In this document: positions 10,801 to 22,800 of the stretch, one piece after another
Layout of the letters: each line of letters starts with the position of its first letter
Numbering within the stretch: position 1 is the first letter of the stretch
Source: Trichostrongylus colubriformis
Taxonomy: Eukaryota > Nematoda > Chromadorea > Rhabditida > Trichostrongylidae
Assembly (NCBI GenBank): GCA_963978905.1
Contig: OZ022256.1
Location: 11,267,501 to 11,331,500, forward strand
Direction of reading: 5' to 3'
DNA: 64,000 nt
The notes under the pieces: model-generated
What the model was told of the DNA's origin: nothing
What the model saw: only the letters and a program-made list of their open reading frames with translations
The model's database searches: none
Made by a program: the position numbers and the translations under genes

Positions 10801-13800
10801 TTTACAGAAGGCCATTTATAACACACTCAATATGTTCACGGTTAGTACCTTCCTTTTTTCATTTTTGACGTTTTGAAACAAAATTATGATATGTTTTCGG
10901 CACATAGGTAGACACGAACGGTTTTCTGGCAGCCGAATGCTGGATACCTGAAAAGGAAATGGAAACAGTCCATGGGGCTTTGAACTACGGATTGGTTGGT
11001 TTCAGTGTCATATTTCGGATTTTGGTGAATATTTCTGAGGCTTCTATGATTCTGTCTTTCTATTAGAAAACGAGTGGCTGCGGTGTATCTCCGATTTTGA
11101 ATGAAATGACTCCTCAAGGGCCTCCGCCAACGTTTCATCGTACTAACAAATTCACATCAGTATTCCAGTCAATCGTGGATTCATATGGTGTTTCAAGTTA
11201 TAGAGAAGTCAATCCTGGTTAGACCTCAAGGCATTTTGAGTATTTTTTTCGATGCTTTTTTGCTTCCTGTAGAAATAAGCTGTAACGGGACTTACTGTTT
11301 TCTTCCAGCACCTTACACAATTATTACATTTCCCTTCCTATTTGCTGTGATGTTTGGTGATGCGGCACACGGATTGATACTATTCTTAGCTGGTGAGGTC
11401 TAGATCCTTTTTTTAGCAGCGTTTATAGTTGTGAAATCAGGTCGTGGATAGGGATCAATGGTTTTCTTACTTCACGATTCTCTCCGTTGATACATGTCGT
11501 ACCCTACCAATTTCTCGTTTCCACCAATTGCACTGCTATAAACGCTGCATTATTATGGTTTTGCACAGTGTCAGTTATAGTGATGCCTAAGCTGCGTTGA
11601 AACCCAACTAAATGGAATTTTTGGTGGATCGGCCCATAGGATTATCCACTATTCGCGATTTTTGGCGATGCCACGTACAATCCAGTTCCCGAAGGCTGGC
11701 AGGGCGTGGCCTACAGAGTTGGGTGAGAGTGTGTGGCGGGGTGAGAGAGATCGATACAAGTCCGTAGGCCTCGCCCTGCCAGCCGTCGGGAAATGGACTG
11801 TACCACCGCGTCAGGCTATCAGTATTATGGCGGACATCGAAAACCGCGGATACGCCGATCCGCCAAGGTTCTCAAGTCGCGAATAATTCGATACTCTCAT
11901 TTTCTCGATCGATGTATATTACGCATAACGCGAAATCGCCGAAAGTCCTAACTCACCGATAACCCGATGCTCCCACTTTCTCGATGGTAACGTATCTATT
12001 CTTTGACGCCAAAAGTCTCATTCAGTTGAGTGTAAACGCAGCCTTATGGAATGCTGATTTAGGATTATTTTTTGTCTTGAATGAGAAGAAAATTGCCGAA
12101 AGGAGAATACGAGATGAGGTAAGATCGCACAGGTTTTCTGATGCACTTGAGTTTTACTCGTTCGATTCCATTGGTGAGAATAGCATTCCCCAATAAAATG
12201 AAATGTTAGTCGCTGTTGACACTGTTGACGACTTGGTGAAGATTTTTCCCACGTCGTTAAGAGGTTTGCAAGTTCTTTGTCATCAGTGGTGGAAGATGGG
12301 GACTGGGCGTAAGTATCGTGGCTTACTGCGCGCGGCGATGCGGGCGGTTTTGAGTGGCTGATACCTCTGCTATGGGCTGAGGCTTTGTAATGGAGTATAG
12401 TTGCACGACAGTCCATTGTTGTTTTTCTTTTCTCCCTTCTTTTACTTTTTCACTCCCTTTTCCTGATTTTTATTATCCCTTATCCGGATCTTTATTATCG
12501 GGACACCAAGTTTTTTTTCAATGACTTTTTTTGGTTCAGAGGAATCGTCCACGGAAGAATGAGATTCCCTGTTACCTATATATTAGGTTGATCGGAAAGT
12601 TTTGATAGGGTTCATGTTTTATTTTATAACTCAGCAAACAATGAAAGCCAATCAACTATATATGACCATAGTTAGTCATAACATTGTACCACCTAACGAG
12701 CAGGTCAGCGATTCCCTTCTCCCAAAACTGGGAAGATTGGGAGTCAAGAAAGTCACCGACCACTTGTTCAAGGTGGACGAGTTTTTTTTGCTAGGAAAGC
12801 CTTGAGTGGCTGGAACAAGTGGTAATTTGAGGGGGCAACATCAGGTGAATAGGGTGGATGTGGAACCGTGTCCCAACCTAGCTCCTCTAATTTTGCACGG
12901 GTCTCTTTACCTATGAGAGAGACCCATGCAAAATTGGAGGAGCTAGGTTGGGACACGGTTCCACATCCACCCTATTCACCTGATATTGCCCCCTCAGATT
13001 ACCACTTATTCCGGCCCCTCAAGGGTTTTCTAGCGAAGAAATAATTCGTCAACTATGACCACCTTGAACAGTGGTCGGTGACGTCTTTGACTCCCAATCT
13101 TCCCAGTTCTGGGAGAAGGGAATCGCTGACCTGTCCGTTAGGTGGGACAATGTTGTAACTAGCAATGGTTATTATATCGTTGATTAACTTGCTTTGCTTG
13201 TTGAGTTATATAATAAAACAGGAAAAAATCTCGACCCTATCAAAACTTTCCGATCAACCTAATATCTATGTTATAACTGCCTAATGTGTGCCGCATACAA
13301 AGTTCAACGCGAAGAAATGTGAATCCGGCTAAGATACTGCTCCACAAAGTCTTGGCCGGGTGGGCGGTACCTCTGAGCAAGTGTCCACCCCGTCGTCCTC
13401 CGCGGTCGCAAACACAATGTGGGAACAGAAAGTTACGTAAACAGTCCAACTCTTCGTTCCGAACCGCAGCGGACAATGGGACGGGGCTTTTACTCGGAGG
13501 CCCCGCCCACCAGGCCGAGAATTCGGGGGCCTTTATTTTAATACTAGCCAAGTTCTCACTTTTTTTGCGTGAACTTTGCATGCGGCCCCTATTAGGCAAA
13601 TACAACATAAATATAAGGGTAACACAAAAACTAATTTTTCGGTGGACGATTCTTCTAAGTCACTCTTTCGATAATTCAAAAAAAACTAGCAATCTCTCAT
13701 GGTATAGTGGCATTGTGTTGTGTGAATCGCTTACTCATGCTATACTGAGGTGGTTCTGATTGCATGCTTTCAGTATCAACTGTTTTCCAAACCCACTTCG

Positions 13801-16800
13801 TTCCATTAATCCATGAAGTGCACTAGGTTAAATTGAAATGAAAGCATGTGGTGAACTGTTACTATTGATAATTAAAAAGTATTGAAAGTATGTTTTCCGC
13901 TGAACACAATTCTATTACATTTTCTAGGAGGGAGGGGGGAGGGGGGTTGTCCCGAGAAGTGCATTGCTGAAACCATTGATAAAATGACAGGAATCGGAAG
14001 CGTTCTATCGAGTGGACTTTGGTACACCAAGAAACAATTATCAGCCAAAGAAAAGGAAAATAGAAAGAAAAGAGAAGAAGGGACTAAAGCACAAGCAACT
14101 ACGGTACAATTGCGCTTCTTGCTCCATTCCGCCTGCATTTTGCCGCGCGCGCACAAGCCTGGATCCTAACGATTCCTGGAAGGAAGTGAGAGAGCACTTG
14201 GTCGTTTTCATGTGACGGACTGAGCTAGCGCACATTTGTGCGCGTAGTACCATGGGCGTAATGGATCGATCGGAAATGCTTTCTTTATAAATTTGTTTAG
14301 TTCCCAGTAACACATCCGCTCCTTCCATTGTAGGCGGGTTTTCTCTTATTGTAAATGTGTTTGAGACAACTTGGGCGTTGACCATTTTTGCCGATTTTAA
14401 GTGTGTTTGAGACAACTTGGACATTAATAATTTCCCTTGTCTCAAGGCTTTGCTGAAAGCGAGCTATGAATTTTTATTGTACGGACCCCCATTCTGCGGT
14501 CGCCCACAGTGCCCAGGCCCCTTTCTTGATCTCAGGAGCTCGTTCCTGACCTTGATCCATCTTTCCCCCACGTTTGGGTCATATTGGAACCCATTTAATA
14601 ACCTTTGATCTGAAAACGAAACATTCCAGTGCTTGGAACTCGGTCTGAAAACGAAACATTCCAGTGCACGCCCAGCCCACCGCGGGTGGAGCTTAACTTA
14701 GTCCATGGGTGCTCTTTACTTCTTGTCCCATGCCCTACCCATCCCATATTAGTCGTCATTTCCACTGATTGTTTTTCATGTTATGCCTAAGCTCGTGGCA
14801 GACGAACGGATATTCGGAAGGAGGGACGTATGGGCAGACGAGTATTTTTTCCTACATTTTCAACTCCGTAATGGTCGAAATCCAGCTGATTGATGGGGTG
14901 ATTCTGACAAGGTATTTTCGTGCAAAAGGTTAAGAGTGGACCCCACTCTATCACTATACTCCGTAACAGCCTTCTGCACGAGTAAGAACGGGAGCTTCTT
15001 CCGCGTGAACAAGATGTGTCACGCAACTGGGCAAAATCCGAGATTTCGTCGGCCTCGTTCACCACCTTGCTAAGGTCCGTTCACTCCGGGTACTCGAGGG
15101 GATTCTTCTTGGGTGGTGTTCTTGAACATTCTGCTCTCTCCGGGCTCATAACGACCTTCGTTTCCAAGAACCAGAACGTATTATTACCATGGGAACCCCT
15201 ACAGAGGTGGGTTTGAGACATGAAAAATGTCACTTCGGATCATGGCAGCGTTGTCCAAGCAGCGAGAGCTCTGTGACTTCTATGAACCGATTGGTCAGTC
15301 CTCAGGGAGCTTTTCACGAGAAACCTCCCACGAAACCTACGTGTAGTAGGATCCTGAGAGAGCGTGGCTGAAACTCTCCAAACTTTCCAGTGACAGTTAC
15401 GTTCCTGAGCGCCACCTAGCAGCGTGTAGTGCGTTCAGGTTGATGTAGCTTTCAGTCTGCTTTTGTGAAATATGAAAGTAGTAGGGTCTCCGTTTCTACT
15501 AGACAGTCATTCCGATTTTCCCGGCCGCTTTCATACTTTGCAGCACCGGCGTCGATGGCAGCAATCGAGTACCCACCGCCGTCAACACCGGTGCTATTGC
15601 GATGAGCTCTGTTTTTAGCTCGACGAACCATAACTGATCGCGAATATGCTCAATTACCCGGGTGTGTGTCGTGGAAACAGGATTTTGCAATGCAGCGTGC
15701 AGCGTGACGTGATACGTGCGAGATACGGGCGCTGTATGTATTGTAGTTCGGTCTTAAAGCGAGTACCGTATCTCAAGCCCATGACAAGGCCTACGACACG
15801 GTTGTTAACACAGGACCGAAGTATACATATACGATACCTAGCTCACACGCATCACCCTACGTGCCGCACGCCGCGTTGCGAATTCCTTTCCTGACTATAC
15901 ACACTCCGATTACCCGAAATCGCAACCGTCTTTTGTCTATCACGTAATTGACTCGCCTTTTTTGTTAGTTGCAGAGTTTGGTGTGTTCTATAAACATTCA
16001 GATATTCAACACATTTTTTGGTGGCCGCTACATCATAATCCTAATGGGTTTGTTTTCTATTTATACTGGTATGTTGTACAATGACGCATTTGCGAAGTCT
16101 ATAAACGTCTTTGGCAGTTCATGGGCTAATCCGTACAAGTATGTTGGTCAGCTATTGTTCATAGTCTTCTATGAAATATGATGTCGATTAATTCAGCGCA
16201 AGTGAAATAGATTCGTGGATTCAACCGAAGTCGGATGCCCGGGAGTTGAAACTGACGACAGTGACGTTGGATCCAGCTACGGCATATTTGAAAGAAGTAA
16301 ATGATATTACCGTTTTGCCATATTTCACATGGTAAATTTCTCGGATGTTTCAGCGTGGACCATATCCATTTGGAGTTGATCCCGTATGGAATATTGCTCT
16401 AAACCGCCTGTCGTTTTTGAATTCGATGAAGATGAAAATGTCTGTCATTATTGGGGTGCTTCAAATGACGTTCGGTTTATTCCTCTCATTCCTGAACCAT
16501 GTGTGAGTTGCCGAATTATTACGTTGCGTGTGATTGTTTACGCCTCAGGGTGTGCTAAGCAGGGGAACCCTTGTGCTCTATTTGAAGCCTGGGATCCGTA
16601 ATTTTCCAAACTCGGCAATCCTTCGGTTTTTTGGTGAAATAACCGAAGAAGCTCTGAATGCAGTTTATATTGTACATGTCCTTTAATTCCTGCCTTCCGT
16701 TTTCTGCTGATTCCACTGAGTTTGACTGAACTCAAGTGCTGGGCGCTATTCCATCTTTATCCGTTATATCCATACCTTGTTTTTTTTTTTTACAAAAGAC

Positions 16801-19800
16801 AGAATTGCGGATAATGTGGTTATTCGTAAAAGAAGTCACTCACATGGAAACTAGGGGCTTGAGAAACTTATTTAGGCGAAATCCCCGCCGAAAAGCGCGC
16901 CTCCGAGCTTTAGTGACGGCGTCGCGGTTAGCAGCTGACACCTTTGGATGTCAGACCCCGCCTTCAGGCGACGTGATTCCTGGTTGGCTGCGATGAGAGT
17001 GGCCAAGGATGCGGCAGGATCGAAGCTATTGCGGCGCGCTTTCGCAGTTTAAGCTCGGAGCTCACTTCCGAAAATAGATGCTGTCGTATTTCCAAACTAT
17101 CCGTTGTGTTTACTTGGCAACATGCCAGTGGGAAACTAGACCGTACTACATACCCGCCTTTTGACAGATAGGTGGTCTGCGTCAAGAGTCAGCGATGGGA
17201 AGGGGGTCCTATTCTCGGGTTTTTGGCGATTTCCTTCCGTTTCTTCACCATCGTATTTACTAAGCACCTCGACTTTCATATTCACTACATTTTTCAAAGT
17301 TCGTCCGAATTTCCCCAATCTGAGCTCTTGAGTTGCACAGGTACTGCTGGATTACTGGGCTCTAGAGTGAGCCCGTAAATCATTCTCGGTTGATAAGGCC
17401 AGACTGCCACGGCATCCGAGGGCGTGTCAGGTCGAGGAGTGGGTTTCGAAGGTAATCAGTGGCGAAAAGGGGGTGTTGTAGCAAGCCTGAAGAAGATCTC
17501 ACCAGCCAGTTTTAAATACTCTAATCCATTGCCGTCATTTCCCACTGTTGCACTAATCTCACCTCTATCTTTCATTGTGACCTTATTTTTATAGGTTTTT
17601 CAAATCAAAAGTGGATATCCTAACGAATTTTATACCTCAAATGGTTTTCATGAGTTGTATCTTCATCTATCTTTGTGTACAAATAGTGTTCAAATGGGTC
17701 TTCTTTTCCGTGGAAAAGGGCATTGTTCTGGGAATGGACTATCCTGGTAAGTGAAGTTTCAAGCTAAGAATTTAGTCGAACTGCTCTCGCGTCTCGACTG
17801 CATGACTGCATGCGTGTTGCAAAAGGGACATGGATTATGGGTGTATGACAAGACACTCGAATTGCGTCACCGCACCGACAAGTGTTTTGATAGTCCCGCT
17901 GTGAACTGACCGCGTGATCAGGGCGCGATCCTCTTTTCGTGCTCCCACCTCATTGAATTATGGGCCCATGAGAACCAGTGGTTCTGCTGTCATATGTGCT
18001 GAGTGTGAGCTGAATTGTGGAGGTAGCGAACTTCAAGCTGGGCTCGATCATGAATGGTACCTTTCAGGACCCTACTGTGCTCCTTCATTGTTAATTGGTC
18101 TCATCAACATGTTCATGCTCAAAGAACGTCCTGAAGGATATATGATGGAGCACAACAAAACTGTGAATCATCCCACGTGTTTTTTAAACCAGTGGTATCC
18201 AGACCAGGTAAATTTCAATATATTACCGTGTTGACCTGTAACTGCACAAAACCTAGATCTGTTTCGAAAATTAAAGGCACTCGAAAAGGGCGATGAAGGA
18301 ACGCAGAATAGGGGAACAATGTTCTCTGAAATGAATAGGCCATTTACGAATAGACCAAAATACCAATCGTTCATTACTGTGCGAATGACATAATAGAACT
18401 ATGAACAACGTGTCCTGCCCGGGTGTATGCCATTAGGAAAGAAAAGTCGCATGGCCGTGTTCGGCACGCGACGGGATGGTGCGAGCTATGCGCGCCGTAT
18501 TAGTTGAGTCCTGAAGCGATTACGCCTAGAATGAGGCGTAGAGCACCGTCATCGCTTCAAGACCAATCCAGTACGGCGCGCACAGCTCGCACCATCCCTT
18601 CGCGTGCCGAACACGGCCACGCGACGTTTCTGTCCTAATGACATACCTCGAATCTTCCCTACAGGTCAACTCCCCCGACGGAGCAATGGGAGCGCAGCTC
18701 GCTGTGCTTTCGGATTGAGATTAGACCCCAAGCCGCGTTCTTTCAATGCGAGTTTTGCCGCATGTGACATCTTCCGAATATTACTGGGATATTTGTTCCA
18801 GTAACATGTCCCTCATTTCTTCTTACCTCAGAGGTGCCTTTGAAGACATGTAGCAGGATTAGGAGTCCTGTGTAATGTCCACTGGTCTGTGAACGGCAGT
18901 TCCTCCAGCTTCAGCATCAGTTTTCTCTCCAGGCAGTCGGATCTATCTTAGACTCACTGTTATATATAATTGGCTTAGTATGACTGTCTGTGTATGTGTG
19001 TGTGTCCGTCTGTCACGAAATTCGCTTCTTTATAAAAAACGATCTGTGGAGATGGGGACAAGTGTGGGATGCGTAGGGTATGGGACAAGAAGTAAAGACC
19101 GCACGTGGACCAAGTCAAGCTCCGCCCACGATGGGCAGGGCGTGCACTGAAATGTTCCGTTGTTAGACCGAAAATTGTTAAGTGGGTTCCTTTGTGCCCA
19201 AGCGTGGGGAGAAGATGGATTAAGGTCAGCGATGTGTTTCCGAAGGTCACGAAAGAATCCTGGGCACAGTGAGCGGGGCGTTTGTGGTGGTGGGCGGGGC
19301 TTGGACACTACATAAAAAACGACCTGTGGAGATGGGGACAAGTGTGGGATGGGTAGGGCATGGGACAAGAAGTAAAGACCGCACGTGGACCAAGTCAAGT
19401 TCCGCCCACGATGGGCGGGGCGCGCACTGAAACGTTCCGTTGTTAGACCGATAATTGTTAAGTGGGTTCCAATGTGCCCCAAACGTGGGAGGAAGATGGA
19501 TTTGAGTCGGCGATGAGTTTCTGACGAAAGATCCTACTACCTATAACCAGTTGGCTGGCGCACACTAGTGCGCGCGATTCATAGCGATGTTGTGCAAAAT
19601 GGGTTTGATCGACATGACAACCCTTGTGTAAGGAATTGAAAGGGGATTTTCTCCCCTATAATTTCAGCTGTGCTTTCAAATGGCAAAAAAGCAGGAGAGG
19701 TGACGTGTTAGAAAAGCTTATCGATAGTAATATAGATAATTCGCTTTTCATCGAAGCCATTTTGCACGTCATCGACATGAAACGCGAAATGTAGTATGCG

Positions 19801-22800
19801 CCAGGCAACTGGTAATAGGATAATATCATATCTGGTGTGGTGATAGTCGATGGTGGAAGTGAAGTACTTCTTACATGTTATCGGTATGGTTCAGAACAGT
19901 ACCGCGAGCGCGCCATAGAAAGAAGGGTATGGATTTCAGAGGAGTCCAACAAGGCGGGTAGTTTGCGTAGGGCGTTGACCACATCAAATCTTCGGGTGGG
20001 GGGAAATCCGCCAAAAAGTCGCGTCAGCGGCGTCGCACTCGCGGCGCCACCAGTACGACTTGCGAATCGATTTTGCTGTTGGGAGCCCGGCAGAGCGTGG
20101 CTGCACTCCACCCATGCCGCACTGCCTCCTCCAACCACGCCACCGTGCCTCCTCCACCTTTGCCACACTCTCTCGCTAGAAGACTGCCATGCCCTGCCAT
20201 TGACACTCGCACCCGCCTCGCCGCTCGCCGCGGGCGGCCACGCGACTTTTTGGCGGATTCCCCCCACCCAATTCTTCACAACCAGTCCAGTCGTGCAATT
20301 GACGGGACTGAATAATAGAAAATACCGAAGTAGTGAGGCCTAGACCTGTTATCGCTACCTATATGGATTACGTTGAAACGATTCCTTTCAGGCATTCATC
20401 GAAAAATGTTTGCTCTTCACCGCGTTAAGCTGTATTCCTATCATGCTAGTGGGTCGTCCATTAGCAGCCTATTTCAAGCAGAAGAAGCTGACCGGTCGGC
20501 GGAAGTTTTTGAATGGAATTGTTGGGGTAAGACTTCTTTCGACTCCCATGTGATCATATCGCTGAGGTGGTGCAGCTGCTTTTTCATTAGAGTTTTTCTA
20601 GGATGACTCTGAACATCTGCTAGCCATTGACAAGTATCTGCACGAACACTCAGTTATGGACGAGTTTCTTCACCAGGCTATCCATACAATAGAATTTGTC
20701 TTAGGCTGTGTATCTCATACCGCATCCTACCTTCGACTATGGGCTTTAAGTCTAGCACACGCTCGTATGTTTTGTTTTTTATTTATTATCCCTATGGATG
20801 CCTGATGGCAATGGTTATCGACTTTTGAAAATAATACTAGTGGTGATAGGTGCTACGGCAATGGAGAGAAAGCTAACCCAAAAATAGTGTTAGGGGTAAT
20901 GTGATAAGGAATCCCTGAAAGACGGTATTGACTTGAAAACTGGGCCTGGAAAGCCTATCTGTGACGCCTTGGGCTGTGGCGGAGGCGGCATTACAGCTCC
21001 AACCGCGTTACTTAAGCTAGCCCGCCTCCTAGAGTTGGAGAATGACTGAGGTGTAGAGCAACGATCGTGATTGTAGAGTGATACTTAAACCATATTGTCA
21101 AACCCCTTGCCTCTGAATGTGGGCTGATGTTCGATGACGCGACTGACACCGCTTTTGGACCGCTTCAAAATGTTTCTTTATTTATTCAAGTGCACAACTT
21201 TCAAGGCAGAGCAGAGGACGACTACAAATTAGCTGATCTCTGTGGAAACTAATTCTTTTCATTGTGACAATAAGACTTACCCGGAAGCTTAAGGGAATCG
21301 TCCACGGAAAATGAGTTTTTGTGTTACTCATACATTTATGTTATTTGCCTAATGTTGGCGTCATGCAAAATTTCACGCCAAAAAAATGTGAATCTGGCTG
21401 AGATACAGCACCACAAAGTGCGGTCCCAGTGGGCGGGGCCTCCGTGTAAAAGCCTCGTCCCGTCTTCCGCCGCCTTTGGGAACGGAGAGTGGGACTGTTT
21501 ACGTAACCTTCTGTTCCTACAATGCGTTTCAGAACACGGCGGACGCGGTACGAGGCTTTTACACGGAGGCCCCGCCCACTGGAACGCACTTTGTGGTGCT
21601 GTATCTTTGCCAGATTCACATTTTTTCGCGTGAAATTTTGCATGAGGCCAACATTAGGCAAATACAACATAAATATATGGGTAACACAAAAACTCATTTT
21701 TCGTGGACGATTCCTTTAAAGACACCGTTAGGGGTAAATTCAGCGAATTGGGGGATCAGGAAAGTAGAGGTGCTCAACAATATAACAGTAGAGAAAGAAT
21801 GACGTAAAACGGCAAAAAAAAAACCGAGGAATAGGAACCCGCAAATCCCCATTTTCTCTTTCGTCCTCTGCGTCTCTGGCCGAAGTGGACTGAAGACAGG
21901 CCACAGTCTGAACCAGTCGGCCGCGATTGTTGTCCCGCCCCTCCACGGCGACTCCCCCGGCCGCATAACCGCATAACGACATGCCGTGCTGCGGGGTCGT
22001 CATAAGACCCCGAGCCCCGTTTTTTCAATGCGATTTTCGCCACATACGACCTCTTCTAAAGTAGAAGGTTCGTTTCCAGAGAACATGTACTCCCAAATCT
22101 CAGTTTTCCCTTACCCCTAATGGTGCCTTTGAGCTCAAATAGTCGAGATTTCTCTCCAGATTGCGCGACTGCTTGTTCAAGAGAGTGGCTGCAATAATCT
22201 GTCACCTTTGTGACTGCAAATGTTCCAAACCTCAAGTTTGTCCAAGATCAGCGCCACCGGTAATATGTGGCCTGCGAAAATTGTCGAAAGGGCGCAAATG
22301 ATGTTGGTCCAAAGCTGTCGCCATTGAATTCTCGATCGCATCGCAAACAGCTGGCACATTTCTCCTCATAGAACCAAATGTCGTAAAAAGGCAATGTGTC
22401 TTTGAGGCACAATAGAGGAGCAATACATTGCGAGCCTCACGAACAATATGTGTTTGCCTCATTCTGGAAAATCAAAGATAAACTTTATGTCAAGATTAGC
22501 TCCCTAACTTTCAGAGCTCTCAGAAGTGTTGTGGGATATGGTCCTCATTCGTGGTCTCTCAGCTGGTGGAAATCTTATATCAAGCTCCATCTTGTCTTAT
22601 GTGGTATGCTTCTGACAACTTTTATGTGGTAGTGCTTAGCAAAAAACAACTGTTATATTTCTACCAGTCAAGCTATCGCACAGTACCATGCGAATCGCGT
22701 GGTGCAGTTTTACCATGTAGAAATAACCGATCTCACAATCGATATCAAAGGTGTCCCTACCTCATAATACTAGGCAGCGTTCATAGTTTTGTAATTTGCG

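Larger units (their letters stand above)
12583..13262. mobile_element. Mariner-derived inverted duplication (foldback element)
   Basis: A 680 bp element whose ends are perfect inverted repeats (left TTAGGTTGATCGGAAAGTTT), flanked by TA on both sides. The two halves are inverted copies of the same stretch meeting near 12912, so the whole element is one long imperfect hairpin. Each arm carries the 3' end of a mariner transposase plus terminal repeat. It cannot be autonomous because the rest of the transposase, including the first catalytic aspartates, is absent. The arms differ at scattered positions, so the duplication is not brand new. Confidence 0.9.
12541..13652. repeat. Foldback MITE, family B, interrupted copy
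   Basis: The outer ends match the intact family B element at 21294-21714: GGAATCGTCCACGGA on the left and GGACGATTCTTC on the right. The 12583-13262 element interrupts it with a TA duplication; without that insert the host element is about 430 bp, close to the 421 bp of the intact copy. This fixes the order of insertion: family B first, mariner-type element second. It lies in V-ATPase intron 14. Confidence 0.8.

Noticed and set aside
19030..19482. 150-codon minus-strand frame with internally repeated peptide
   Set aside because: It runs through the two copies of the family E tandem unit; the repeat is a DNA-level duplication and no splice or domain evidence supports translation.
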